A stretch of 64,000 bases of DNA from an uncultured Verrucomicrobiales bacterium (GCA_937969495.1 CALBVY010000013.1:33588-97587), one strand, 5' to 3'. Counted from the stretch's first letter, positions 39,385 through 49,116 are shown. Notes: a model not told the origin generated them from the sequence alone. Program-made: numbers and translations.

Positions 39385-40416
39385 CTACATTTCACCCTTA
39401 ATCAGTGCACGGATACTCTTATATTGAGCTTCCCAAGCTCCCTTACTGTAGCCGCCAGATAGTGTCATCACATAAGGAACTCCATATTTTTTACAGACTG
39501 AGACGATCATCGCATCGCGTTTCTCTATCCCCTCAGCGGTCATCTTCCCTGATGCCAGCGGGTCACCATCGAGGGCATCACAGCCAGCCACATGAAATAC
39601 AATGTCAGGCTTTGATTTGATCAACAACTGGTCTAATTTACTTTTTAAAAGAGTTAGATAAACAGCATCCGTAACGCCTGCTGCTAACTCAACATCTTCA
39701 TCACCTTGTTCTTTTGGCACTGGGTAAATGTCTTTTTCATGCATCGAAAACGTGTAAGTGCTGGGGTCATTTTTTAAACTCACAATGGTTCCGTTTCCTT
39801 GATGAATGTCCGTGTCGATAATCAGAGCTCTTTGGATCAGCCTCTCTTTCTGCAATACCCGAATAGCAATAGGGACATCGGCAATAATGCAGAACCCCTC
39901 ACCGCAATGCGGCTTAGCATGATGGAATCCGCCACCCAGATTAATTGCCATTTTGGACTTGGCCTTAAGCGCTCTCCTTGCCGCTTCAATCGTTCCACCG
40001 GTAGCTTTTCTGAAGCGGCTGACGATCTTTGCGTCTAAGAGTCTATCAGGGATCACTCGCAGCTGTGGCGCTTCAAGATAGCGAGCTACGTGCTTCGTCT
40101 TTTTTAAGCTCTCAAGATAATCTTTAGAGTGAATCAATAACATGTGTTCCCTCGTGACCTCGGCTGGTTCAATCACGCTCTGATCTGTGACATAACCATC
40201 TTTTTTTAAAGCATGATATATCTTATCGTATTTCCCTATGTCGAAAGGATGAAACTTCTCCATCCCAAACACACTGATCTTATACTTAGGAGAATAAATA
40301 ATCGGTATTGAACTGAGTTTTTCTAGATTCGTCTCAGAGACTTCTCCAGCTGAACATCCCACACTCAACATACCACATACTGCCATCATCAAATAACGAC
40401 CTATTCCGTATTTCAT
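39385..40416 (-). CDS. Histone-deacetylase-fold hydrolase with lipobox
   Basis: LGGGFHHAKPHCGEGFCIIADVPIA, IIDTDIHQGNGT, AGCDALDGDPLA, TLSGGYSKGA; N-term MMAVCGMLSVGCSAGE. Confidence 0.88.
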   Translation of the reverse strand: MKYGIGRYLMMAVCGMLSVGCSAGEVSETNLEKLSSIPIIYSPKYKISVFGMEKFHPFDIGKYDKIYHALKKDGYVTDQSVIEPAEVTREHMLLIHSKDYLESLKKTKHVARYLEAPQLRVIPDRLLDAKIVSRFRKATGGTIEAARRALKAKSKMAINLGGGFHHAKPHCGEGFCIIADVPIAIRVLQKERLIQRALIIDTDIHQGNGTIVSLKNDPSTYTFSMHEKDIYPVPKEQGDEDVELAAGVTDAVYLTLLKSKLDQLLIKSKPDIVFHVAGCDALDGDPLASGKMTAEGIEKRDAMIVSVCKKYGVPYVMTLSGGYSKGAWEAQYKSIRALIKGEM

Positions 40417-40616
40417 CCACTTATTATACCGATAAAGTAAATCCAGAACAATCGATTAGCCCGATGAAAACATTGATTCACTCGATTTTCATACCCCCTA
40501 TGCTTTACCCTCTTTAGAGCCCGCGTTATAAACTTCATCTGATTTTCTCATCAATTCCTTGATAGCTAATCTCCTTCTGTGACTTATAATACAGCGAACT
40601 CCATCTTCATCAACGA

Positions 40617-41231
40617 ATGACTACCCAAGACTCATCCCCTACATTCCCCCAAGCTCGCCGTGGTCGTAACCGCAAATTCCTCCTCATCTTTAGCGTTCTC
40701 GCTTTATTAATCGTGTCCGCAGGTGCGGCCTACTACTGGTGGAGTAACAGGCCTATCACTCCCGTAGTCCTTGACCAACAAGAACAACTCGCCCTCACTC
40801 AAAAAGTTGAAGCCGTCCAAGAACGCACCTATCAGCCTGGTGATAAAACTCTCACTCTCACGGAAAAAGAACTCAACGCACTCTTCCACAACCACACTGG
40901 TATGGGGGACAAAGTCCGCTTTGAGCTCGCCAATGATGCCATCCATGCACGTATCCGAACAAAGCTTGATTCAGAAATCCCCGTAGTAGGCGGCCGTATG
41001 CTCAAAGCAAAAGCACGCTTCACGCTAACCGATCCCCAAGATAAACCCGCCATCATTCTTGATGATCTCACCATCTGGGGCATTTCCTTACCCAATGCCT
41101 GGCTAGCTGACCTAAAAGGGCAAAATCTCATCTCTAATCTCGGTATCGACCTCTCACAAAACCGTATCGCTGATGGTATTAAAGATATCGAGGTCAACCA
41201 TGGGAAAATAACCATCAAACTCGCAGAATAG
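40617..41231 (+). CDS. Hypothetical membrane-anchored protein
   Basis: 204 aa, N-terminal TM (FLLIFSVLALLIVSAGAAYYWW). Confidence 0.65.
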   Translation: MTTQDSSPTFPQARRGRNRKFLLIFSVLALLIVSAGAAYYWWSNRPITPVVLDQQEQLALTQKVEAVQERTYQPGDKTLTLTEKELNALFHNHTGMGDKVRFELANDAIHARIRTKLDSEIPVVGGRMLKAKARFTLTDPQDKPAIILDDLTIWGISLPNAWLADLKGQNLISNLGIDLSQNRIADGIKDIEVNHGKITIKLAE

Positions 41232-41353
41232 CTTCACTATCAATGCCCTATCTAGGATTCATTATACTCTGAAATACTTCTTTTTTACAATTTCATGAAA
41301 AAATCTATTTTTCCATTGCCAGCGCAACCGATGGCATTCATTATCTTCTCACG

Positions 41354-41782
41354 ATGAAAAAAGCATTTACGATCGCAGCAGCTCTTATTTTCACCGCTAC
41401 TGGTGTCATGGCAGATATTCAGGCTCCTCCTGGGTCCACCTATACCTCTACACGTAAACTAGGGCGCGCCATTAGTAACATCCTCTATGGGTTTGCTGAA
41501 ATTCCTGAACAAATCGTCCGTAAAAATAATCAGTATGGCCGCAAAGCTGGTATGACTTATGGTTTTATTGACGGTAATCGCCGCGCATTTAAACGTCTAG
41601 GTTATGGCTTCTACGAGCTTTTCACCTTCCATTGCCCTACTTACAAAGGTACATTCAAGCCTCCTTATGAGCGTTGTGGTGAAGATCACCGTATTGAGAT
41701 GAACCCTAGCGATGGACTCTCTGAGTTTCCACCCGTACTTGGTGCTGAGCACTACTACCACACACGCAGCCAGCAGTGGTAA
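41354..41782 (+). CDS. Exosortase-system-associated protein, TIGR04073-like
   Basis: Signal peptide; RKLGRAISNILYGFAEIPEQIVRKNNQYGRKAGMTYGFIDGNRRAFKRLGYGFYELFTF. Confidence 0.65.
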   Translation: MKKAFTIAAALIFTATGVMADIQAPPGSTYTSTRKLGRAISNILYGFAEIPEQIVRKNNQYGRKAGMTYGFIDGNRRAFKRLGYGFYELFTFHCPTYKGTFKPPYERCGEDHRIEMNPSDGLSEFPPVLGAEHYYHTRSQQW

Positions 41783-41825
41783 TTTGCTAAGGTATCAGCC
41801 AAGCTGAAAACTTAATCCATTTCCC

Positions 41826-41861
41826 AAAAACCCGCTTCTGTTTTCAGTGGCGGGTTTTTTT
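41826..41861 (+). terminator. Rho-independent terminator
   Basis: AAAAACCCGC...GCGGGTTTTTTT downstream of the ORF ending at 41782. Confidence 0.8.
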
Positions 41862-41892
41862 ATTCTTCAACTATTTCCATCTATTCTCCCGA

Positions 41893-42423
41893 ATGAAACG
41901 CAAATACCTCCGTATAGTCCGCAAGGCCTATCGCTATCTGAGGCATCCGCGTATTCGCAAAAGACCATGGCTGGTAGCTCTTACCAGGCCCATCTTTGAT
42001 CGAGATCTCTGGACTCCCTGTAGATACACCGTAGCAGGGGGGATTTCTATTGGGTTATTCTGCGCAATGCTGCCCATACCATTTCAGATGATCTTAGCAG
42101 CTCTGGCTTGTATGCGCGCAAAAGCCAATATCCCAATGGCAATGGCTGCCTGCTGGGTAAGTAACCCTTTTACTCAAGTAGCCATCTGGTTATCTCAAGA
42201 AAAACTGGGAGACTGGATAAGAGAGAAGACGGCACTTAGCGTCCCTCACTTTATGGATGTGGAGAGAACGGTATTTAACACCACGCTGAATCTTGGCAGC
42301 TTCACCGTAGGATTCTTTATTATGGGGGTAATTCTAAGTATACTCGCCTATCCGATCGTCTACGGCATTTCCATATTTCTTCCCAATAAAGGTAAACCGC
42401 ATGTTTCTGTGAGGAAGGAGTGA
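41893..42423 (+). CDS. DUF2062 family membrane protein
   Basis: AGGISIGLFCAMLPIPFQMILAALACMRAKANIPMAMAACWVSNPFT. Confidence 0.9.
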   Translation: MKRKYLRIVRKAYRYLRHPRIRKRPWLVALTRPIFDRDLWTPCRYTVAGGISIGLFCAMLPIPFQMILAALACMRAKANIPMAMAACWVSNPFTQVAIWLSQEKLGDWIREKTALSVPHFMDVERTVFNTTLNLGSFTVGFFIMGVILSILAYPIVYGISIFLPNKGKPHVSVRKE

Positions 42424-42454
42424 CACAGGAGCTCTGAATAACCTGAGAAACACT

Positions 42455-43111
42455 TCAACTCTCTTGCGTCTTTTTCTCCAGATATTCTTTGCGCCACTCT
42501 AACAAAGCCGTAAGAAACAGCAAGGCCGCAGCAATACAGATACAGCTATCAGCCACATTAAAAGCAGGCCAATGCCCATGACTCGATGGCATGATTTTTT
42601 CAAATCCTGGGATTTTAAAATCGAGAAAATCGACCACATACCCCTGCCCTAAGCGCTCAAAAAATGAATGATTTCTGTAAGGCTCCAGCCAGAACCCCTG
42701 AAACAAGCGATCGGTGAGATTACCAAGAATTCCCGAGATCAATAAAGGTGCAGACCATTTCGCAGGGCCTGTAAATGCTCCTTTTTTCCAGAACAGAAAA
42801 ATACCGCCTAATGCGATAATTAACACAAAAAGAAAAACAACAGGTGCCCACGTAGTCCCATTGCCAATACCAAAGGCAACACCTTGATTATGACGGCGCA
42901 GGAGATTAAAAAAACCCTCAATCACCGGGCGGACATCCTCATCCACAGCGTATTTTTTCCCCTCAAAGAGAACGAAAGGCAGCTTGAAGTTCATCACCAC
43001 CCACCACTTACTGATTTGATCCAGAATATAAAGCGGCAGCGTAATAAGCAGTAAGAGCCTGATCATTTTGGCCTTGGGCATTTCTTGGAGCATAACTTCT
43101 TTGTCGATCAT
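42455..43111 (-). CDS. lspA: Lipoprotein signal peptidase
   Basis: LDQISKWWV, GNLTDRLFQGF, VVDFLDFKI, FNVADSCICI; ATG one nt after the ileS stop. Confidence 0.95.
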   Translation of the reverse strand: MIDKEVMLQEMPKAKMIRLLLLITLPLYILDQISKWWVVMNFKLPFVLFEGKKYAVDEDVRPVIEGFFNLLRRHNQGVAFGIGNGTTWAPVVFLFVLIIALGGIFLFWKKGAFTGPAKWSAPLLISGILGNLTDRLFQGFWLEPYRNHSFFERLGQGYVVDFLDFKIPGFEKIMPSSHGHWPAFNVADSCICIAAALLFLTALLEWRKEYLEKKTQES

Positions 43112-43112
43112 T

Positions 43113-45866
43113 TTAGATAACTTCACTACACCGCTCGCAGACTTCACTAACCAGCGGCTCATAGCGACGGCAGCGTGGGCACATGGCATACTCTGTGGCT
43201 ACAGCTACAGCACTAATTTCTTCTCCGTGCACAATGTTTAACTGAGAGAGGATAAAAAACTCGGTGACAAAATCACGATCGTTGAGCAGGGAAATACAAG
43301 GGTGATCAGAGGGCAATGTCAAGGTGACCGCTGCTTCGTTGTTTTTATTAAAGGCCTTGGCTTGCACCTGCTCCTCGATTGCGGTCTGCAGAACCGCCCT
43401 AATTTCTAATAAACGAGCAACTTGCTCGATCGCCTCACCAGGTGCGAACTCTGGATCGATTTCAGGGAAATCCTGTTCGTGCACACTCCCTTGATACCCA
43501 GCATGCTCCCATGCCTCGTCCGCAGTGAAAGCAAGGATAGGTGCCATAAGCCTTACTATAGCATCAAAAACACGCTGCATCACAGTCTGCGCGGCTAAGC
43601 GGCGTGTAGAATGTTCAGCATCACAGTACATCCGATCCTTGGTAATATCAATATAGAGCGCGCTCAACTCATTGGCGCAAAATTGATTAATCTGATTAAA
43701 CACCTTACGGAATTGATAGGTTTCATAGGCACTCAAGCACTCAGTGATAACCTCATTCAAACGCTCCAACACCCAACAATCTAACACGCCCATATCGGCT
43801 TTTGCTACCGCCTGAGTGCTAGCGTCAAAGCCATTGATGTTTCCTAATAAGATACGCAACGTATTTCTCAGTCTACGATAAGGATCCGCGATTTGTTTAA
43901 AAAGATCTTCACCAAATGGAACCTCGGTCTGCCAGTCTACAGAAGACACCCACAGACGGACAATATCTGCACCATACTTATTATAGAAGTGCGCTGCATC
44001 GGTAGGCTTTCCTTTTGCCTTGGCTGCAGACTTGGAAATCTTCCCACCGTCTTTATCCACAACAAAGCCATGAGTAAGCACTGCCTTGTATGGCGCCACA
44101 TCACGCACCGCCACACTGAGCATAAGACTACTCTGAAACCATCCACGGTGCTGATCTGTAGCTTCAAGATAGAGGTCTGCAGGGCATGCCAACTCCGGAT
44201 GCCTATCACTCACAGCAACATGCGAACTTCCGGAATCAATCCATACATCAAGGGTATCTCTGCACTTGGTACAGCCCTCAGGTAAACCGAGGCGAGAGGC
44301 TAGCTCTTCATCAGAAAGCTCAAACCAGATGTTCGTGCCTTCTTTTTCTACTAAGTCTGCCACCTTGCGTGAGATTTCTGCATCCAAAATGACTTTACCA
44401 CTGGCATCAAAAAATACCGGTAGCGGCACCCCCCATGTCCGTTGGCGAGAAATACACCAATCTGGCCGCGCCTCAACGGTCCCATAAATTCGGTTTCTCC
44501 CCCAAGCAGGAAGCCAAGTAGTCTCATCGATCTCAGCGAGCGCTTTCTTACGTAGGTCATCAACACTGATAAAAAACTGCTCTACGGCACGGAAAATAAT
44601 CGGCGTCTTTGAACGCCAGCAATGTGGGTAGGAATGCGCATAATTTTCCTTGCCCAATAAGGAGCCGTTAGCGGCAAGGAGTCTAAGCACTCCAATGTTC
44701 CCCTCATTATTCTCCATCACATGTAACCCCACCAGCTCTGGCACCCCAACTTCTTCAGTAAATCTACCATCATCATCAACTGGCGAGAGAACAGCGAGAC
44801 CATTCTGCATACCTACCGAGTAATCATCAGCACCGTGACCGGGTGCAATATGCACCACACCAGTACCCGCCTCGGTAGTAACAAATGGAGCGAGAATCAC
44901 CTTAGAGTAGCGCTCCAAGAAAGGATGCTGCGCTTGAACTCCCTCCAAGTCTGCACCTGAAACCTCAGCTAACTCTTCAGCTAAAGTCAGACCCGTTTTT
45001 TCCTGAAACTCTTCTAATAACTCACGAACAATGATGATGTTCTGATCTGGTGTTTCCTCCTTGGTAAAACGCCCAACAACATAGTTAAGACGCTCATGTA
45101 CGGCAATGGCGAGATTCGCAGGCAACGTCCATGGCGTGGTTGTCCAGATCGCAAAAGCTGTATCTTCTGGTAGTTTAGCCTTTGCCCCAGAAGCATCTGC
45201 GATCAGAAATTTCACAAAGATTGCAATCGATTTCTTATCCTGATATTCCACTTCGGCCTCCGCTAGCGCTGTTTTCGCTCCATATGACCATTGGACAGGT
45301 TTCTGGGACTGGTAGACCAATCCTTTTTCCACCATCGTGGCAAAGGTACGAATAATATCAGCCTCATAGGCAGGATCTAAGGTGAGGTAAGGATTATCCC
45401 AATCACCTAACACACCCAGCCTTTTGAAAGAAGCCTTCTGTGTATCTATCCACCCACGGGCAAATTCTTCACAGCGGCGGCGAATCTCCGCAGGCTCTTC
45501 ATCACGAGCATCCTGCATCACTTTAAATTCGATTGGTAATCCATGGCAATCCCAACCAGGAATGTAGGGTGTTTCAAATCCCGCCATGGTCTTCGACTTC
45601 AGCACAAGATCCTTCAGCACCTTATTGAGTGCTGTGCCCATATGCACATCGCCATTGGCAAATGGAGGGCCATCATGAAGAATAAAGCGCGGCGCACCTG
45701 CGGCCTTACGGCGCTTCTGGATACATTGGTAAAGATCCTTTTGATGCCAACGCTCCAAGCGCTTAGGTTCATTCTTTACCAAGTCTCCTCGCATAGGGAA
45801 ACTCGTTTCAGGAAGGCTTAGGGTGCCCTTGTAATCAGGCTGGTTTTTGGACTCGTCCGCACTCAT
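43113..45866 (-). CDS. ileS: Isoleucyl-tRNA synthetase
   Basis: FILHDGPPFANGDVHMGTALNKVLKD, GWDCHGLPIE, KISKSA, C-terminal CPRCRRYEPLVSEVCERC zinc site. Confidence 0.98.
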   Translation of the reverse strand: MSADESKNQPDYKGTLSLPETSFPMRGDLVKNEPKRLERWHQKDLYQCIQKRRKAAGAPRFILHDGPPFANGDVHMGTALNKVLKDLVLKSKTMAGFETPYIPGWDCHGLPIEFKVMQDARDEEPAEIRRRCEEFARGWIDTQKASFKRLGVLGDWDNPYLTLDPAYEADIIRTFATMVEKGLVYQSQKPVQWSYGAKTALAEAEVEYQDKKSIAIFVKFLIADASGAKAKLPEDTAFAIWTTTPWTLPANLAIAVHERLNYVVGRFTKEETPDQNIIIVRELLEEFQEKTGLTLAEELAEVSGADLEGVQAQHPFLERYSKVILAPFVTTEAGTGVVHIAPGHGADDYSVGMQNGLAVLSPVDDDGRFTEEVGVPELVGLHVMENNEGNIGVLRLLAANGSLLGKENYAHSYPHCWRSKTPIIFRAVEQFFISVDDLRKKALAEIDETTWLPAWGRNRIYGTVEARPDWCISRQRTWGVPLPVFFDASGKVILDAEISRKVADLVEKEGTNIWFELSDEELASRLGLPEGCTKCRDTLDVWIDSGSSHVAVSDRHPELACPADLYLEATDQHRGWFQSSLMLSVAVRDVAPYKAVLTHGFVVDKDGGKISKSAAKAKGKPTDAAHFYNKYGADIVRLWVSSVDWQTEVPFGEDLFKQIADPYRRLRNTLRILLGNINGFDASTQAVAKADMGVLDCWVLERLNEVITECLSAYETYQFRKVFNQINQFCANELSALYIDITKDRMYCDAEHSTRRLAAQTVMQRVFDAIVRLMAPILAFTADEAWEHAGYQGSVHEQDFPEIDPEFAPGEAIEQVARLLEIRAVLQTAIEEQVQAKAFNKNNEAAVTLTLPSDHPCISLLNDRDFVTEFFILSQLNIVHGEEISAVAVATEYAMCPRCRRYEPLVSEVCERCSEVI

Positions 45867-45963
45867 AATCTAGGGCAGCGGACGCTAGACCTTCATAGGC
45901 TAAGGGTCAATCGCTTACTTGCTCAGCTTGCTCCAAATATAAGGCGAGGAAACTAAGCCTCAA

Positions 45964-46644
45964 CTACTCGCGAGTAACCCCCTGCGGCAACCAGTCTTTG
46001 GGCATCGGCTTAAGATTTTCTGTTGGATTTTCGCTAGGAGCTTTCCCCCCGCTCTCTATCGATGCGAGAGTTAAAATACCATCAGTAACCACATCAAAGG
46101 CAATGGCTGAGTCTCGAGTAATTCTCTCTATCCTAATGATCTGTGACACAATACGGCTCGCTATTTTTTTAATTTGATCCTCATATTTCTGTTCATTGCC
46201 TTTTAGAACATACCAATAGACTCCCCCTTGAATATCTGGAGCTTCTTGCTTTCCACGGGTGGTTTGATCTTGGGATCTTTCTGTTTCTCCCCCCTGTGGC
46301 GCAGCTAGTTTTGCCTTAGCCTGAAACATTTTCTTTTTTTCTCCCCCCTCAATAGGCACTAAATCCGTAACAATTTCCTCAACCTCACGCGCTAGAGTAT
46401 CAATTTTACTCCGAGCTTCAAATGCAGTTTCCTCATCTCTCACGGCTGTTAAAATGACAGGCACTTTTTCCATCAGCGTGATGTAACGCATAACTGCAGC
46501 ATCAGATTGGACGATTTCCTCATCACTTACGCTCAGCTTCCCTCCACCATTTTTCCAGTCATTGACCACTTTACTCACTTTATCACAGGACACAAAAAAA
46601 GAAGTGAACACCAAGAGGACAATCTGCGCTTTGACTATATTCAT
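45964..46644 (-). CDS. Predicted lipoprotein sharing terminal motifs with the adjacent thioredoxin
   Basis: FFVSCDKVSK lipobox; C-terminal LKPMPKDWLPQGVTRE. Confidence 0.65.
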   Translation of the reverse strand: MNIVKAQIVLLVFTSFFVSCDKVSKVVNDWKNGGGKLSVSDEEIVQSDAAVMRYITLMEKVPVILTAVRDEETAFEARSKIDTLAREVEEIVTDLVPIEGGEKKKMFQAKAKLAAPQGGETERSQDQTTRGKQEAPDIQGGVYWYVLKGNEQKYEDQIKKIASRIVSQIIRIERITRDSAIAFDVVTDGILTLASIESGGKAPSENPTENLKPMPKDWLPQGVTRE

Positions 46645-46669
46645 TATAAAATAGATCTATTTAAACTGG

Positions 46670-47269
46670 CTACTCTGGCTTACCCCTTGTGATCCCAGGC
46701 GGCAGCCAGTCTTTGGGCATCGGCTTAATCGTTGGTTCCGCGCCTTCAGTAGTCGCGTGCTTCTGATCAGCGCTCTCTTGATTCAACTTAGCTTTACCAG
46801 CATAATGATCGATCATCTGCTGAATCTGTGCCTCAGGAGGGGCACCAGAAAACTGCTTTAACTTCTCTCCCTCGCGATAAATTTGAAACGTGGGGATACT
46901 TCTAATCCCCTCCCGATTCGCCCACTGCTGGTGACGGCTGACATCAACCTTCAGAATTTTGACTTTCTCTGAGTTATTTTTTGCTAAGCGCTTCAACACG
47001 GGAGCGACTTTCTGGCAGGGGCCTCATGTATCTGAGTAAAACTCGAGCAGAACCATGCGTGACTCCTCAGCGATGATTGCCTTTCCCTCCTTTTCCCCTA
47101 CCTCACTCACTACCTCATCAAACTTCTCCTCCTCACTCCATAAGTTACCCGCTTTTTCCCCTAGCTCTGACATCTTATCACAAGAACTTATGAATATAAT
47201 ACCGAATGCAATGAGCATTCTACAGCTCATCTTATGCATAGGAAATAGCCATAAAGAATGATGATTCAT
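46670..47269 (-). CDS. Lipoprotein thioredoxin with UGA-encoded candidate selenocysteine in the active site (UGPC)
   Basis: ORFs 47024..47269 and 46670..46999 are in the same minus frame separated by a TGA (complement 47024-47026): AEESRMVLLEFYSDT-U-GPCQKVAPVLKRLAKNNSEKVKILKVDVSRHQQWANREGIRSIPTFQIYREGEKLKQF. Start may be an internal ATG. Confidence 0.85.
46986..47010 (-). promoter_or_regulatory. Candidate bacterial SECIS hairpin in the thioredoxin gene
   Basis: AAG-U-CGCU / AGCGCUU 7-bp stem with one bulged U and 10-nt loop, 13 nt after the UGA. Confidence 0.45.
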
Positions 47270-47392
47270 ATTGATTAACTATGGCAGAACCCAGAATACA
47301 TCAAGCGCCAAGTGTTCACGCAACACCAATAATAACAAGAGTCTGGTATATTTCTACTGTATCTTTTGTGAAAACCACCGCATTCTGAGCGT

Positions 47393-48247
47393 GTGAAAGT
47401 AGGCATCATTGCAAACCCTAACAAATCTGGAGCAAAAAAAACCTTGCTCGAGCTTTGTTCCTCTCTGAAAAATGAAAAAATCACTCCTGTGTTAGAAAAT
47501 GTCACCGCGAGTATTATCGGTGCTACTGATGGCGTGGCGGCCTCTACATTTGCTGATACCTGTGATGTGGTAGCGGTACTAGGAGGCGATGGCACCATGC
47601 TAAATGCAGCGAACCAAATAGGAGCTGCCGACATCCCTGTAGCGGGGATCAACATCGGCACACTTGGATTTCTAACAACATGCAAAGATGACGAGCTCGA
47701 TGTCTTTGCCAAAGCCGTGGCGGAAAAACGCTACAGCCTAATCCCACGTATGCAGCTGAGAGCGAGTGTGATCCGTCCAAATGGGGAAGAAGTAAGCTTT
47801 CGCGCTCTCAATGAAATCACCCTCGCACGTGGACAAACGGGTCGGTTAGTATCACTTGACGCATGGGTAGATGGCGAGCTCCTAAACCACTATCGTGCGG
47901 ATGGCCTGATCGTGGCCACCACCACCGGCTCCACCGCTTACTCGCTATCTGCTGGAGGCCCACTCATCGCGCCTAATGCCGAGGTATTTGTAGTTACTCC
48001 TATCTGCCCTCACAGTTTAAGTAATCGTTCACTGATTATCTCAGATACTTCCGTGGTAGAGCTGGCACCTGCAAAAGATGCGGAATGCCCCATGCTCTTT
48101 ACCGTAGATGGCCGGGAGGTTGTCGAAATCAGTCATGGCTACCATATTCGTGTTGAACGTGCAGGACACGCTCTCCCCTTACTCAGACTCGAGGGCCGTA
48201 CATTTTACGCAACATTACGGCAGAAGCTCGGCTGGGGGCAGAATTAA
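47393..48247 (+). CDS. nadK: NAD kinase
   Basis: VAVLGGDGTMLNAAN, INIGTLGFLT, NEITLARG, TGSTAYSLSAGGPL; GTG start. Confidence 0.97.
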   Translation: MKVGIIANPNKSGAKKTLLELCSSLKNEKITPVLENVTASIIGATDGVAASTFADTCDVVAVLGGDGTMLNAANQIGAADIPVAGINIGTLGFLTTCKDDELDVFAKAVAEKRYSLIPRMQLRASVIRPNGEEVSFRALNEITLARGQTGRLVSLDAWVDGELLNHYRADGLIVATTTGSTAYSLSAGGPLIAPNAEVFVVTPICPHSLSNRSLIISDTSVVELAPAKDAECPMLFTVDGREVVEISHGYHIRVERAGHALPLLRLEGRTFYATLRQKLGWGQN

Positions 48248-48340
48248 ACTAACATGGTATTTTTTCTCGTTACCATATTACTTACCGCATCCATATAGCT
48301 AACGTATCAAGGCTCATCACAACTCCCCCCCCTTAACGAC

Positions 48341-49096
48341 ATGCGCACACTCCTAATCACCTTGGCATTATTTATCGTGCTGGCTGCTGGAGCTGTATGG
48401 TTGATTAAATTTCCGCCTACCTCGTTAATGACAACATCTGATGACAAGAAATCTCAAACATATGTTCCTGACCCAGAGGCATATGCTGTCACCGTGGCGG
48501 AGATTAAAGCACATCGGCAGCAACTTGCTGATGAATATCAGCAAGCAAGAACAGAAGAAGACCGTCAAAAAGTTATCGAAAGCGCTAGGTCTCTACTCGA
48601 CCTAACAATGCCATTTCTCATGCGTTGCTGGCTAGGAACACCATGGGATTTTAACGGCACAGCCACAGAGCCGGGCGGAGGAAAAATAGCTTGTGGGTAT
48701 TTTGTCTCAACGATTATGCGTGACGCAGGATTCAATGTGCAACGAATTAGTCTAGCGCAACAACCTTCACAGAATATCATCCTCACATTCCTTCCTCGGA
48801 GTAAATTACATATAAAAACTGCTACCAAATACTCTGACTACATGGATATTGTTAGAAGAAAAAATCACGGGATTTATATCATCGGTCTAGACAAACATGT
48901 AGGATTTCTCATCTACAACGATCACGGCCTTCAGTTCATGCACTCAGGAGGAGTGCTGAAAAAGGTGGTTTGTGAAACACAGCAAGAAGCCTACGCTATC
49001 GAGCACTCAAATTATCGAGTGATTGGAAACTTAACAGCCAATGATCAGCTAATTAAAAAATGGCTCTCTAATAAACCTTTTCCTACACACCGTTAA
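48341..49096 (+). CDS. Membrane-anchored putative NlpC/P60-like Cys peptidase fold protein
   Basis: N-terminal TM; WLGTPWDFNGTATEPGGGKIACGYFVSTIMRDAG and DKHVGFLIYNDHG (possible Cys/His pair). Confidence 0.45.
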   Translation: MRTLLITLALFIVLAAGAVWLIKFPPTSLMTTSDDKKSQTYVPDPEAYAVTVAEIKAHRQQLADEYQQARTEEDRQKVIESARSLLDLTMPFLMRCWLGTPWDFNGTATEPGGGKIACGYFVSTIMRDAGFNVQRISLAQQPSQNIILTFLPRSKLHIKTATKYSDYMDIVRRKNHGIYIIGLDKHVGFLIYNDHGLQFMHSGGVLKKVVCETQQEAYAIEHSNYRVIGNLTANDQLIKKWLSNKPFPTHR

Positions 49097-49116
49097 AAAA
49101 TATGAAGCAAGAAGGG

